64,000 nt of DNA from Flavobacterium sp. TAB 87 (GTDB taxonomy: Bacteria > Bacteroidota > Bacteroidia > Flavobacteriales > Flavobacteriaceae). Made by a program: the position numbers and the translations under genes. The notes under the pieces are model-generated. The model was not told the origin of the DNA and did no database searches. It saw only the letters and a list, made by a program, of their open reading frames with translations. Location: NCBI RefSeq assembly GCF_001529295.1, contig NZ_LLWK01000037.1, forward strand, positions 372,001 to 436,000, read 5' to 3'. Below, in pieces: positions 56,376 to 64,000 of the stretch. The first letter of the stretch is position 1, and the number at the start of each line of letters is the position of its first letter.

Positions 56376-56783
56376 CTATTTTTCTTTTAAAAGCTTTTCT
56401 AAGTATTCATTTTTTTCTTTTTCAGATTGAACTAAACGCTCATAAAGTTTCTTGTTTTCTTCGTAAGCTTCAACAAGTTTATCCAGAGGATTAAAAGTAC
56501 AACCGTAATTAACTGCGGAAGAATTGTCTACATGATAAGTATTACCTATTATATTCAAAATTGCTTCTTCTGAAAAACTTTTTATTCCTTCTGTAGTAAC
56601 ACCTAAAACCTCTGCAATAGCTTTTAATTTGTCATCATCAACAATTTCGCTTCCTTCAATATTTGAAACAGATTGTTGACTCACTCCAATTGCAGTTGCC
56701 AATGCTTCTTGCTTCATACCTCTAAGTTCTCTGATACGGCTGATATTTCTGCCAATATGTTTCGGTTTCGTTGCTGTGTTCAT
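56376..56783 (-). CDS. XRE family transcriptional regulator
   Basis: A 135-aa protein with an N-terminal HTH_XRE (ISRIRELRGMKQEALATAIG, VSQQSVSNIEGSEIVDDDKL) and a C-terminal coiled coil (EENKKLYERLVQSEKEKNEY). It is divergent from the HEPN gene and probably controls the mobile-element genes. Its -7 box ends 4 nt before the start codon, so the mRNA may be leaderless and autoregulated. Confidence 0.85.
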   Translation of the reverse strand: MNTATKPKHIGRNISRIRELRGMKQEALATAIGVSQQSVSNIEGSEIVDDDKLKAIAEVLGVTTEGIKSFSEEAILNIIGNTYHVDNSSAVNYGCTFNPLDKLVEAYEENKKLYERLVQSEKEKNEYLEKLLKEK

Positions 56784-56787
56784 AACT

Positions 56788-56795
56788 CAAAGATA
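56788..56795 (-). promoter_or_regulatory. -7 box of the XRE gene
   Basis: TATCTTTG on the minus strand matches TAnnTTTG. It ends only 4 nt from the ATG, which implies a leaderless or almost leaderless transcript. Confidence 0.5.
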
Positions 56796-56930
56796 TTTAA
56801 AATTCTTTTAGAAAATAATATTTGGTAAAAAACAAGTTGATTTTGGTAAGATACAAAATCATTTAGTTCGGTACAGTACAATTCATTAGTTACTTGCAAT
56901 GTGTTTTAACAAAAATACAATTTTTCAAGG

Positions 56931-57821
56931 ATGTATCATTTAAAAACAAAAATTATGAATGCAATTGACAAAGCAGGAATGGAAATCGTAACGAAGATTA
57001 TTTTAGAAAGCATGAAAGCTAATGGTATTTATTGCTTTGGTGAAAAGAAGAAAAGAAATATTGATCAAAATATTTTTAATCTAACAGAAGCTGAGTTATT
57101 CAAACACACTCACTTTTATTTATTGATAATAGCACCTGATTCAAGGACAAATTTGGCTGGTGATTTAGCCGATTTAGTTAGAACAAAGACTAAAGGGAAA
57201 TATTCGACAACTTTGTTGATTCATAATGCTGTATCCATTCGACCTTTAACTTCCCATAGGTTGTATTTCTTTTACGAAGTTTTTAAAAAAGGTTATACAC
57301 TATATGAAAATGAAATAGTTCCACCCAACATTGCTATTGATGAAATTCCAAGTAGAAAACTAAAGCTTATTCGTTCCCATTGGCGCAACAGAAATAAAAT
57401 TGCTGAGACCTTTTTGGATGCGGAAAATCAAATTGATGGTTTTGATACTGAACTTATCCAAGAATGTATGCTTCATATTGTTGTAGAGCAAACTTGTTTA
57501 GCTCTAATAGACGTCTTTTTAGGATATAGACCTAATCATTTTTCATTGGTTTATCTCTTTGACATTTGTGAAATTTTCTGCTCGCTGACCACTGATACTT
57601 TTCCACGAAAAACAGAAGAGGATAAAAAGCTTTTTGAATTGCTAAAGGTAAATCTCAGTTCTCTTAGGTGGGTAGAGCTTAAAACATCAAGTTTTTTAAA
57701 TACTGAAATTTTAGAAAGACGATGTCATATTTTTCAAGAAAAAGCAACCATACTAATTGAAACCGAATTAGAGCGTTTAGAAAATGTTGAATTAAAAAAT
57801 CAGAGCCATGCCAACAAGTGA
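56931..57821 (+). CDS. HEPN domain protein
   Basis: A 296-aa protein. The N-terminal part (about 55-115, HFYLLIIAPDSRTNLAGDLA) may be a degenerate nucleotidyltransferase-like fold, lacking the GS...D-x-D site. The C-terminal half matches HEPN proteins of Bacteroidota mobile elements (YRPNHFSLVYLFDICEIF, TFPRKTEEDKKLFELL, then the late RCHIF segment). HEPN proteins are often RNases in toxin-antitoxin or defence settings. A start at ATG 56955 is possible. It overlaps the next gene by 14 nt. Confidence 0.65.
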   Translation: MYHLKTKIMNAIDKAGMEIVTKIILESMKANGIYCFGEKKKRNIDQNIFNLTEAELFKHTHFYLLIIAPDSRTNLAGDLADLVRTKTKGKYSTTLLIHNAVSIRPLTSHRLYFFYEVFKKGYTLYENEIVPPNIAIDEIPSRKLKLIRSHWRNRNKIAETFLDAENQIDGFDTELIQECMLHIVVEQTCLALIDVFLGYRPNHFSLVYLFDICEIFCSLTTDTFPRKTEEDKKLFELLKVNLSSLRWVELKTSSFLNTEILERRCHIFQEKATILIETELERLENVELKNQSHANK

Positions 57822-58128
57822 AATTAAAACCCTCGAAGAATTTAAACAATTCGCATCCTATCATTTTAAAGTTTTAGATGCAGAGACAAATGGTAGTGAT
57901 GGATGCGTTCATAAAATAAAAGTCGCAGGCTATTCAGATATGATGGGGCTTGGTTTGAATCTAATTAAAATGTGTCTTGAAATTATTCAGATGGAAAATC
58001 TTGACAATACCGATGTTGATATAGGATCGGTTTTAGAATTAGCATTGCAAATGTTTCCTCGTGCAGAATTAGAGGTTTTGGATGAGATACATTTAATGCT
58101 AATTAGCGAAGCTCCAAAAAAAATTTAA
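57808..58128 (+). CDS. Hypothetical protein (106 aa), paralogue of the next gene
   Basis: An acidic helical protein overlapping the HEPN gene by 14 nt. SVLELALQMFPRAELEVLDE aligns with NLLEIALQLLPYEEAKFLDE of the next gene, and VAGYSDMMGLGLNLIKMCLE aligns with VEGYLDLLFTIANLIKVSIV. No known family. The translational overlap suggests a role with the HEPN protein, possibly as a partner or antidote. Confidence 0.6.
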   Translation: MPTSEIKTLEEFKQFASYHFKVLDAETNGSDGCVHKIKVAGYSDMMGLGLNLIKMCLEIIQMENLDNTDVDIGSVLELALQMFPRAELEVLDEIHLMLISEAPKKI

Positions 58129-58153
58129 ATGTAAAACTGAAAAATCACTAATT

Positions 58154-58489
58154 ATGGAAACTATTAATAAAGAACAAACGGAGGTTTTAAAAAATCTTGC
58201 TTTAGAGAGTTTTAAAAAAATCAAACAAGATAAAAGCAGAAAAGAACTTTACAATGTTAGTATTAATGTTGAAGGGTATTTAGACCTTCTATTCACTATT
58301 GCCAATCTGATTAAAGTTTCAATTGTGACGCTTGAGTCTGATTCTCCTTATTCTAACCATATACCAGATCCAGCGTTCAATGTACAAAATTTGTTAGAAA
58401 TTGCATTGCAGCTTTTACCATATGAAGAAGCAAAATTCTTAGATGAAACTAGAAGAATTCTTGTTTTAGAGGAAGATAATACCATTTAA
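58154..58489 (+). CDS. Hypothetical protein (111 aa), paralogue of the previous gene
   Basis: A small helical protein, 25 nt after its paralogue. It starts METINKEQTEVLKNLALESF and keeps the conserved 'L(L/E)(I/L)ALQ(L/M)(L/F)P' helix. It is the last gene before a possible third weak copy of the oriT-tail sequence (about 58508-58545) and a terminator. Confidence 0.6.
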   Translation: METINKEQTEVLKNLALESFKKIKQDKSRKELYNVSINVEGYLDLLFTIANLIKVSIVTLESDSPYSNHIPDPAFNVQNLLEIALQLLPYEEAKFLDETRRILVLEEDNTI

Positions 58490-58582
58490 TTATTCCTTAT
58501 TACTTCAGATCCTCAGCAAATTATGATAGGGATCGATTAAGAAATCCGATTTATCTTTATAGCGATAAATGATTGTTGAACG

Positions 58583-58608
58583 AAAAAGACCAGTAATGGT
58601 CTTTTTTT
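58583..58608 (+). terminator. Terminator after the HEPN gene cluster
   Basis: AAAAAGACCA pairs with TGGTCTTTTT (loop GTAA), followed by a T-run. Confidence 0.8.
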
Positions 58609-58628
58609 AATGGAGAAAGCTATAAAAA

Positions 58629-58895
58629 ATGGAAAATGAAACCCAAAATGAAAGAGGAAGAATCACAGCAGAACAAGCTTTAAAAATGTTGCAAAAAGAA
58701 AATGTAGACCTAACCCTTGACCAAGCAAAGAACATCTTGGACTTTATGAGGAAACTTGCCTCGATAACAGTATCAAATTATTTAAAACAAAACAGAGACG
58801 ATGAAAAAGATAGCAGACCTATACGTGAGAGTAAGTACAGACGAACAAGCAGACAGAGGGTATTCTCAAAGGAATCAAGAGGAAGTATTACGTAA
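58629..58895 (+). CDS. Small protein preceding the serine recombinase (88 aa)
   Basis: Residues 10-57 (GRITAEQALKMLQKENVDLT, LDQAKNILDFMRKLASITVS) form a conserved-looking helical domain of small genes upstream of recombinases in this phylum. The last 30 residues are encoded within the recombinase gene (95-nt overlap, different frame) and look arbitrary, so an ancestral earlier stop may have been lost. Possible excision or regulatory factor. Confidence 0.55.
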   Translation: MENETQNERGRITAEQALKMLQKENVDLTLDQAKNILDFMRKLASITVSNYLKQNRDDEKDSRPIRESKYRRTSRQRVFSKESRGSIT

Positions 58896-60363
58896 ATATT
58901 GTGATATAAATTCAATCACAATACGTGATATAATTTATGAAGATCACTCAGCAAAAACTTTTAATCGTCCCAGATGGAAAGCTTTATTGGCAAACTTAAA
59001 AAAACATAAGAATAAAATAGATTTGGTTTTGTTTACCAAATGGGATCGATTTAGTAGAAATGCGGGTGATGCTTATCAAATGATTAACATGCTTCGCAAA
59101 TTAGCAGTAGAGCCTCAATCTATAGAGCAACCATTAGATTTAGAAATTCCAGAAAATAAAATGATGTTAGCTTTTTATTTAGCTGCTCCTGAAGTGGAAA
59201 ACGATAGAAGAGCGCTTAATACTTTTCATGGAATGAGAAGAGCAAGAAAAGAAGGACGTTACATGGGTTTAGCTCCTTCTGGATATGTTAATAAAATTCA
59301 TGAAAATGGAATTAAATACATTGATTTTGATAAGCCACAAGCCGCAATTATTAAATGGGCATTTGAAGAAATATCAAAAGACAAATTCAATACAGAACAA
59401 ATTTATCGACAAGCTAAATTAAAAGGTCTTAGGACTTCTAAAAACAACTTTTGGAGAATTATTCGCAACCCTCTTTACTGTGGTAAGATCGTTATTCCTC
59501 AATATAAAGATGAAGAGCAGCGTTTTGTTACAGGATCTCATGAGGCTTTAATTTCACAAGGGCTATTTTATTTAGTTCAAGATGTACTTGATGGACGTAG
59601 AAAAAAAATAAGACCAAAGATTGTTACAACTGAACCTTTTCCTTTAAGAGGGTTCTTTGTATTTCCAAAATGTGAAAATATGTTGACAGCAAGCATTTCA
59701 AAAGGAAGAAGTAAAAAGTATCCCTACTACCATTGTAGAAGAGGTTGTACCTATAGAATAAATTCTACCAAGGCGAATTCTATTTTTATTAAAAATTTGA
59801 AGAGATATACTCCAAAAGCAGAATTTGAAAAATTATACGTAGCAGTAATAACGGAATGTTATAATGAAAACACAAAAGAATCACTTGATCAAAAAAACAA
59901 AATAATAGAAGAACTTAAAGAGTGTGAAAAAAGAATTTCTTACACACGAGATCTATTAGTCTCTCAACAATTATCGGTAAAGGAATACAATGAAATTAAA
60001 GAGAATTATGACGCTAAAATTAGAAGGTTAGATATACAATTGGCAGCTATCAATGATGATAAAAATAATATATCCGATTTATTAAAATCAGGAGTTTCAA
60101 ATTTGATGAAGCTTGATAAATGCTACGTTGAGGGAGATTTACTGGAAATCAGAAGGTTAATTGGTTCAATTTACCCCGAAAATTTCACAATTTTAGAAAA
60201 TGAATTTCGAGCCGCTAGAGTAAACGAAGTTGTTAATATTATATACTTAATAAACAATGAGTTAGATCCAAATAAAAATGGGACAAAGAAGAAAAATTCT
60301 TCTTTGTCCCATAAAGTGACCGCGACAGGGTTCGAACCTGCAACCCTCAGAGTCGAAATCTGA
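58801..60363 (+). CDS. Large serine recombinase (integrase)
   Basis: A 520-aa site-specific recombinase. The resolvase domain has S12 (ADLYVRVSTDEQADRGYSQR) and conserved FTKWDRFSRNAGDAY. The recombinase domain lies at about 160-275. A zinc-ribbon region follows (FVFPKCENMLTAS ... YYHCRRGC), in which the usual CPKC is FPKC, so one metal ligand is missing. A coiled coil then leads to the C-terminus. The last 15 residues (VTATGFEPATLRVEI) are simply the antisense translation of the tRNA-Arg gene, showing that the reading frame runs into the tRNA. Probable integrase of the mobilizable element. Confidence 0.88.
   Translation: MKKIADLYVRVSTDEQADRGYSQRNQEEVLRKYCDINSITIRDIIYEDHSAKTFNRPRWKALLANLKKHKNKIDLVLFTKWDRFSRNAGDAYQMINMLRKLAVEPQSIEQPLDLEIPENKMMLAFYLAAPEVENDRRALNTFHGMRRARKEGRYMGLAPSGYVNKIHENGIKYIDFDKPQAAIIKWAFEEISKDKFNTEQIYRQAKLKGLRTSKNNFWRIIRNPLYCGKIVIPQYKDEEQRFVTGSHEALISQGLFYLVQDVLDGRRKKIRPKIVTTEPFPLRGFFVFPKCENMLTASISKGRSKKYPYYHCRRGCTYRINSTKANSIFIKNLKRYTPKAEFEKLYVAVITECYNENTKESLDQKNKIIEELKECEKRISYTRDLLVSQQLSVKEYNEIKENYDAKIRRLDIQLAAINDDKNNISDLLKSGVSNLMKLDKCYVEGDLLEIRRLIGSIYPENFTILENEFRAARVNEVVNIIYLINNELDPNKNGTKKKNSSLSHKVTATGFEPATLRVEI
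60274..60311 (-). terminator. Terminator of tRNA-Arg
   Basis: A perfect 15-bp stem (TGGGACAAAGAAGAA with its complement, loop AAA) followed on the minus strand by TTTTTATTT. Confidence 0.8.
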
Positions 60364-60390
60364 TATTCTATCCAGTTGAACTACGCAGTC
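60317..60390 (-). tRNA. tRNA-Arg (anticodon TCG)
   Basis: A 74-nt cloverleaf. The acceptor GACTGCG pairs with CGCGGTC (one G-U), discriminator A, CCA not encoded. The anticodon stem TCAGA/TCTGA encloses the loop TTTCGAC, giving anticodon TCG. The T arm is GCAGG-TTCGAAC-CCTGT, including the standard T loop. It lies between the recombinase and yqeY and is a probable integration site. Confidence 0.93.
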
Positions 60391-60463
60391 AAAAATTGTA
60401 TCTAAATTTTAAATTCAAAATGCAAATCGTCTGAATTTGGAATTTGATCTAATCTGTGAACAA

Positions 60464-60913
60464 TTAAACTAATAATTTTTTTACAATCGTAGAAATAGTT
60501 TTTCCTTCAGCAGTTCCGCCTAATTGAGCAGCTGCTAATCCCATCACTTTTCCCATTGAAGCAATTCCAGAAGCTCCTGTTTCAGCGATAATTTTAGCGA
60601 TTACAGCTTCTACTTCTTCCTCACTTAATTGTGCAGGTAAGAACTTCTCTATCACTGCGATTTGAGCTAATTCTGGCTCTGCTAAGTCTGGGCGATTTTG
60701 TTCAGTAAAAATTCTAGCACTTTCTTTACGAGTTTTAACTAAACGTTGAAGCATTTTAATTTCGTCTTCTTCGGTTAATTCTTCTTTGGATCCTGATGCA
60801 GTTGACACTAATAACATTTCAGATTTAATAGCTCTCAATGCTTCTAATGCTACGGTATCTTTGGCTCTCATGGCTGTTTTAATTTCATCCATGATATTGG
60901 CTTGTAAACTCAT
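60464..60913 (-). CDS. GatB/YqeY domain protein
   Basis: A 149-aa helical protein of the YqeY family, related to the tail of GatB and proposed to act with tRNA or amidotransferases. Start placed at ATG 60913 (MSLQANIMDEIKTAMRAKD), the family N-terminus; the frame is open to 61036 without support. Signatures: VALEALRAIKSEML, FLPAQLSEEEVEAVI, GKVMGLAAAQLGG. It follows ftsZ, separated by a terminator, a common arrangement in Flavobacteria. Confidence 0.92.
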   Translation of the reverse strand: MSLQANIMDEIKTAMRAKDTVALEALRAIKSEMLLVSTASGSKEELTEEDEIKMLQRLVKTRKESARIFTEQNRPDLAEPELAQIAVIEKFLPAQLSEEEVEAVIAKIIAETGASGIASMGKVMGLAAAQLGGTAEGKTISTIVKKLLV

Positions 60914-61015
60914 CTGTTTTCTATTTTTGTAAAATGTACTATTTATTGATATATTAAACTCTAGATCGAATTTAAGAAAATCTTCCTTTAAAATTCTATG
61001 CGAAGATAAAAAAAA

Positions 61016-61047
61016 TAACCCGAAAATTAAATTCAATTTTCGGGTTA
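61016..61047 (-). terminator. Terminator after ftsZ
   Basis: A perfect 13-bp stem (TAACCCGAAAATT with AATTTTCGGGTTA, loop AAATTC). On the minus strand it is followed by a T-rich tract. Confidence 0.85.
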
Positions 61048-61068
61048 GCTTATTTGTTTTTATATAAA

Positions 61069-63036
61069 CTAATCTACGTTATCGTGTAAAAACGAATTGT
61101 TTGAGCGCAATTGTAAATCATTATTGCTATCTGTACCTACAGAAATTCTAGAATTGGTAGTATTGCTCTGAGGACTAGTCAAATCAATTCCTAAACGTTT
61201 GTATGCTGGTTCTTTTTCTAGTTCGTCAATGCGAGATACATTATTATGAAATTTATAATTAAAATCTTTTAATTTCTTTCTTCTCTCATCAGCTCTTAAA
61301 CGCAACGTCTCTTCGATTGTTAATTCTAAAGGTGAATTGGTGTTCAAACTTGTGTTTTCTTCTTCAACTCTTTGCTCAGAATAGTGCTTCATTGTAATAT
61401 TCAACTCAGCAGGAATTTCTGGTTCAACAACTTTATTTACCGGTTTATATGAAAGTAATTCGTTTTCTACTTCCATATATTCTTCCAAAGAATGCTTAAT
61501 TACTCCATTCTCTGAATGCTCTGTAACAGGCACAAATTGTACTGGTTGATTTACTTTGATGTTTTTTGTCTCGCGTGACAATTCAAACAATGCACTGTGA
61601 TCCTCTTCAACAACTGGCTCTTTTTTTACTTCTGGCTCTGTTCTAAAAAGAGGCATATCAAAAGAAAAAGTAGTCTGTTCTTCACGTTCAATTACTTTTG
61701 GCTGCACTGCTTTTACAGGCGCAACTTCTGGAGTAGTGAACGTAAAGTCAATCTCACTCATCGGAGAAACGATTTCAAAAGTAACATCTAGGTTTTTAAT
61801 AAACTCGGACATCGCTAGTAATTCGCTTTCATTTTTTACTGAAGCTAGTGTAATTGGAGCAACAATTTCTGCAACAGTTGTATCTTCTTCTAAATCAAAT
61901 ATTATTTTTTGTTCTGATTTTGTAGATAAACTTTCCGTATTCAAGTCAAAAGCAGCAACTGATGTATTGCTTAAATTATGTACACTTCTCTGTTCATCTT
62001 CTAAAGTATGAATGATCTTTTTAGGTGCTGTATTTACAATCTCATTTTGTTGCTCAACATCAAAACCAGTTGCAATAATTGTGACTGCAATAGCATCTCC
62101 TAGTTTTTCATCTTCACCGACACCCATGATAATATTGGCATTATGACCCGCTTCGTTTTGAATGTGATCATTAATTTCTCCAATTTCATCTAAAGTTATT
62201 TCGCTTGTTCCAGAAACGATAAGCAACAATACGTTTTTGGCTCCAGCAATTTTATTATCATTTAATAATGGAGAATCCAATGCAGAAACAATAGCTTCTT
62301 TAGCACGGTTTTCACCGGACGCTTCTGAAGATCCCATTATTGCAGTTCCACTATTAGACAATACGGTCTTTGCATCACGTAAGTCAATATTCTGTGTATA
62401 ATGATTGGTAATTACTTCTGCAATTCCTCGTGATGCAGTGGCCAAAACCTCATCTGCTTTTGAGAAACCTGCTTTGAAACCCAAATTACCGTAAACTTCT
62501 CTTAATTTATTATTATTAATTACGATTAACGAATCTACTTGCTTTCTTAATCGCTCAATTCCTAATAACGCTTGCTCTTGACGCACTTTTCCTTCAAACA
62601 GAAATGGAATAGTTACGATACCAACAGTTAAAATTTCTCTTTCTTTTGCCAACTGAGCAATAACTGGAGCAGCACCTGTTCCTGTTCCTCCACCCATACC
62701 AGCCGTTATAAAAAGCATCTTAGTATTGCTGTCTAACATTTTTTCAATATCAGATATACTCTCTATCGCTGATTGCTGCCCCACATCTGGGTTTGCACCT
62801 GCGCCTAATCCTTCAGTAAGATTAACTCCTAACTGAATTTTATTTGGAACTGGGCTACTTTGTAACGCCTGTGAATCTGTATTACAAACAATAAAGTCAA
62901 CTCCATTAATCCCTTGTCTAAACATGTGATTAATTGCATTACTACCACCACCACCTACACCTATCACTTTTATTACATTTGATTGATTTTTAGGTAAATC
63001 AAATGAAATACTTCCAAATTCTGAGTTGCTCATCAT
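61069..63036 (-). CDS. ftsZ: Cell division protein FtsZ
   Basis: A 655-aa tubulin-like GTPase forming the division ring. The GTPase domain (about 15-320) has VIGVGGGGSNAINHM, the tubulin signature GGGTGTGAAPVIA and NNNKLREVYGNLGF. A long variable linker of about 270 residues follows, as in other Flavobacteria, with no obvious repeats. Start at 63036 gives MM; the second Met is equally possible. It is 64 nt after ftsA on the same strand. Confidence 0.97.
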   Translation of the reverse strand: MMSNSEFGSISFDLPKNQSNVIKVIGVGGGGSNAINHMFRQGINGVDFIVCNTDSQALQSSPVPNKIQLGVNLTEGLGAGANPDVGQQSAIESISDIEKMLDSNTKMLFITAGMGGGTGTGAAPVIAQLAKEREILTVGIVTIPFLFEGKVRQEQALLGIERLRKQVDSLIVINNNKLREVYGNLGFKAGFSKADEVLATASRGIAEVITNHYTQNIDLRDAKTVLSNSGTAIMGSSEASGENRAKEAIVSALDSPLLNDNKIAGAKNVLLLIVSGTSEITLDEIGEINDHIQNEAGHNANIIMGVGEDEKLGDAIAVTIIATGFDVEQQNEIVNTAPKKIIHTLEDEQRSVHNLSNTSVAAFDLNTESLSTKSEQKIIFDLEEDTTVAEIVAPITLASVKNESELLAMSEFIKNLDVTFEIVSPMSEIDFTFTTPEVAPVKAVQPKVIEREEQTTFSFDMPLFRTEPEVKKEPVVEEDHSALFELSRETKNIKVNQPVQFVPVTEHSENGVIKHSLEEYMEVENELLSYKPVNKVVEPEIPAELNITMKHYSEQRVEEENTSLNTNSPLELTIEETLRLRADERRKKLKDFNYKFHNNVSRIDELEKEPAYKRLGIDLTSPQSNTTNSRISVGTDSNNDLQLRSNNSFLHDNVD

Positions 63037-63100
63037 AATATTGGTTTTTTTATTTATTATTAAATTCTTGTCTTATTTTTATTTTTCCCTTTTTTTTAAT

Positions 63101-64000
63101 CTATTCTGCGTTGTCTAAAAAATCTTTAATTTTGTCGACGTAACGGTCAAAGAATGATCTTCTGATTTTATTTTCAGTAGATTCTTCTATAACTGGCACT
63201 GGTTTTAACTCCTGTTCATCCTTCTCTTCATAATTTTCTTGTACTTCATGTCGTACTGTAGCTTTTTGAAATTGTCTTGGCTTTTCTTTTGTAGAACTGA
63301 CCGTAATCGCACTTTGCGAACTATTTTCAATACTATTCATGACCAATCCAACTGCAGTTGCATATAACGGACTTGAAATTTCTTCGTCTGAATTTCCCGC
63401 TAAATGCTCGTTTGGATAACCAATACGAGTATCCATGCCAGTAATGTATTCAACTAATTGTTTGATATGTTTTAGTTGTGCTCCGCCCCCAGTTAACACA
63501 ATACCAGCAATTAATTTCTTACGTGGATCTTCATGACCGTATTCTTTAATTTCGGTAAAAACTTGCTCTATAATTTCAATAACGCGTGCATTAATGATTT
63601 TAGATAAATTTTTTAAAGAAATTTCTTTTGGCTCTCTTCCTCTCAGTCCTGGAATAGAAACGATCTCATTGTCTCTATTTTCTCCTGGCCAAGCCGAACC
63701 AAATTTAACTTTTAGTAATTCTGCTTGTTTTTCAATAATCGAACAACCTTCCTTGATATCGTCTGTAATTACATTTCCTCCAAAAGGGATAACAGCAGTA
63801 TGACGAATAATACCATCTTTAAAAATGGCCAAATCTGTCGTTCCTCCGCCAATATCAATTAAGGCGACACCTGCTTCTTTTTCTTCTTGACTCAAAACAG
63901 CATCCGCCGAAGCCAAAGGTTCTAAGGTTAAACCAGATAATTCAATTCCTGAACTTTGAATACATCTTCCCACATTTCTGATCGAAGATGCTTGACCAAC
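63101..64000 (-). CDS. ftsA: Cell division protein FtsA, C-terminal part
   Basis: Open to the window edge; 299 residues are visible. The actin-like ATPase motifs are present: VALIDIGGGTTDLAIF (phosphate 2) and AGIVLTGGGAQLKHIKQLVE (adenosine motif). The C-terminal end IRRSFFDRYVDKIKDFL is an amphipathic membrane-targeting helix. FtsA anchors FtsZ at the membrane. The N-terminus lies beyond 64000. Confidence 0.95.
   Translation of the reverse strand, partial: VGQASSIRNVGRCIQSSGIELSGLTLEPLASADAVLSQEEKEAGVALIDIGGGTTDLAIFKDGIIRHTAVIPFGGNVITDDIKEGCSIIEKQAELLKVKFGSAWPGENRDNEIVSIPGLRGREPKEISLKNLSKIINARVIEIIEQVFTEIKEYGHEDPRKKLIAGIVLTGGGAQLKHIKQLVEYITGMDTRIGYPNEHLAGNSDEEISSPLYATAVGLVMNSIENSSQSAITVSSTKEKPRQFQKATVRHEVQENYEEKDEQELKPVPVIEESTENKIRRSFFDRYVDKIKDFLDNAE

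Larger units (their letters stand above)
49812..60363. mobile_element. Putative integrative mobilizable element next to tRNA-Arg
   Basis: Contains MobC-like protein, relaxase, two oriT-like sites, a dead transposase, XRE and HEPN genes and a serine recombinase abutting tRNA-Arg. No transfer machinery is present. The right end is at the tRNA; the left end is uncertain and hipBA may or may not belong. No copy of the tRNA 3' end was found on the left, so the boundaries are approximate. Two oriT copies suggest two elements in tandem or an internal duplication. Confidence 0.5.

Noticed and set aside
60318..60363. The C-terminal VTATGFEPATLRVEI of the recombinase as a protein motif
   Set aside because: It is the antisense translation of tRNA-Arg, a familiar annotation artefact.

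Overview
The window looks like a chromosomal segment of a Flavobacterium-like member of the Bacteroidota. It is AT-rich, several genes are preceded by Bacteroidota-type -7 boxes (TAnnTTTG), RpoD is short (287 aa), outer-membrane TonB receptors are paired with DUF4249 lipoproteins, and the FtsZ, FtsA, PNPase and S15 sequences fit this group. No species is assigned.

Layout. 0-3.3 kb: end of a flavin reductase, two photolyase/cryptochrome genes and a tiny DUF2256 gene. 3.3-5.9 kb: rpsO and pnp. 6.0-20.3 kb: two tandem paralogous copies of an outer-membrane uptake operon (secreted protein, STN-type TonB receptor, DUF4249 lipoprotein, MG2/plug-like secreted protein). The first copy carries an extra DUF4249 duplicate. 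20.4-24.2 kb: rpoD, rpe, an M90-like metallopeptidase and topoisomerase IB. 24.4-32.0 kb: two paralogous secreted EEP nucleases bracket a MesX-MesD methionine synthase operon with an ene-reductase, an SBF transporter and an Lrp regulator. Two copies of a tRNA-3'-end-like remnant also flank this cargo. 32.1-34.7 kb: an unusual TerB / membrane coiled-coil / vWA-lipoprotein operon. 34.9-39.3 kb: DUF4236, a small cysteine-rich protein, a LuxR-type response regulator with a TPR histidine kinase, a mini-lipoprotein and a membrane protein of unknown function.

39.3-48.1 kb holds a complete type II-C CRISPR-Cas locus: 41 identical 46-bp repeats plus one degenerate repeat, cas2, cas1, a 1352-aa Cas9, and a tracrRNA recognisable from its anti-repeat. 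48.5-60.4 kb is a mobilizable-element region: HipBA, a MobC-like protein and relaxase, two oriT-like repeats, a dead transposase, an XRE regulator, a HEPN protein and a serine recombinase that reads into a tRNA-Arg gene. 60.5-64 kb returns to core genes (yqeY, ftsZ, partial ftsA).

The most interesting observation is a 14-bp palindrome, TAYGG-TTTT-CCRYA, found five times plus one weaker copy. Each lies 21-22 bp upstream of a -7-like box. They precede the response regulator itself, a 68-aa protein, the membrane-protein gene beside the array, a 46-aa protein and an FN3 lipoprotein. One copy sits exactly between cas9 and the tracrRNA, with 22 bp to a -7-like box on each side. This suggests that the neighbouring two-component system may control the CRISPR-Cas9 locus and a set of small proteins. 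It is an inference from sequence that needs testing. The array itself appears to be transcribed opposite to the cas genes. It has no room for an upstream leader, and each repeat contains a weak promoter-like sequence.
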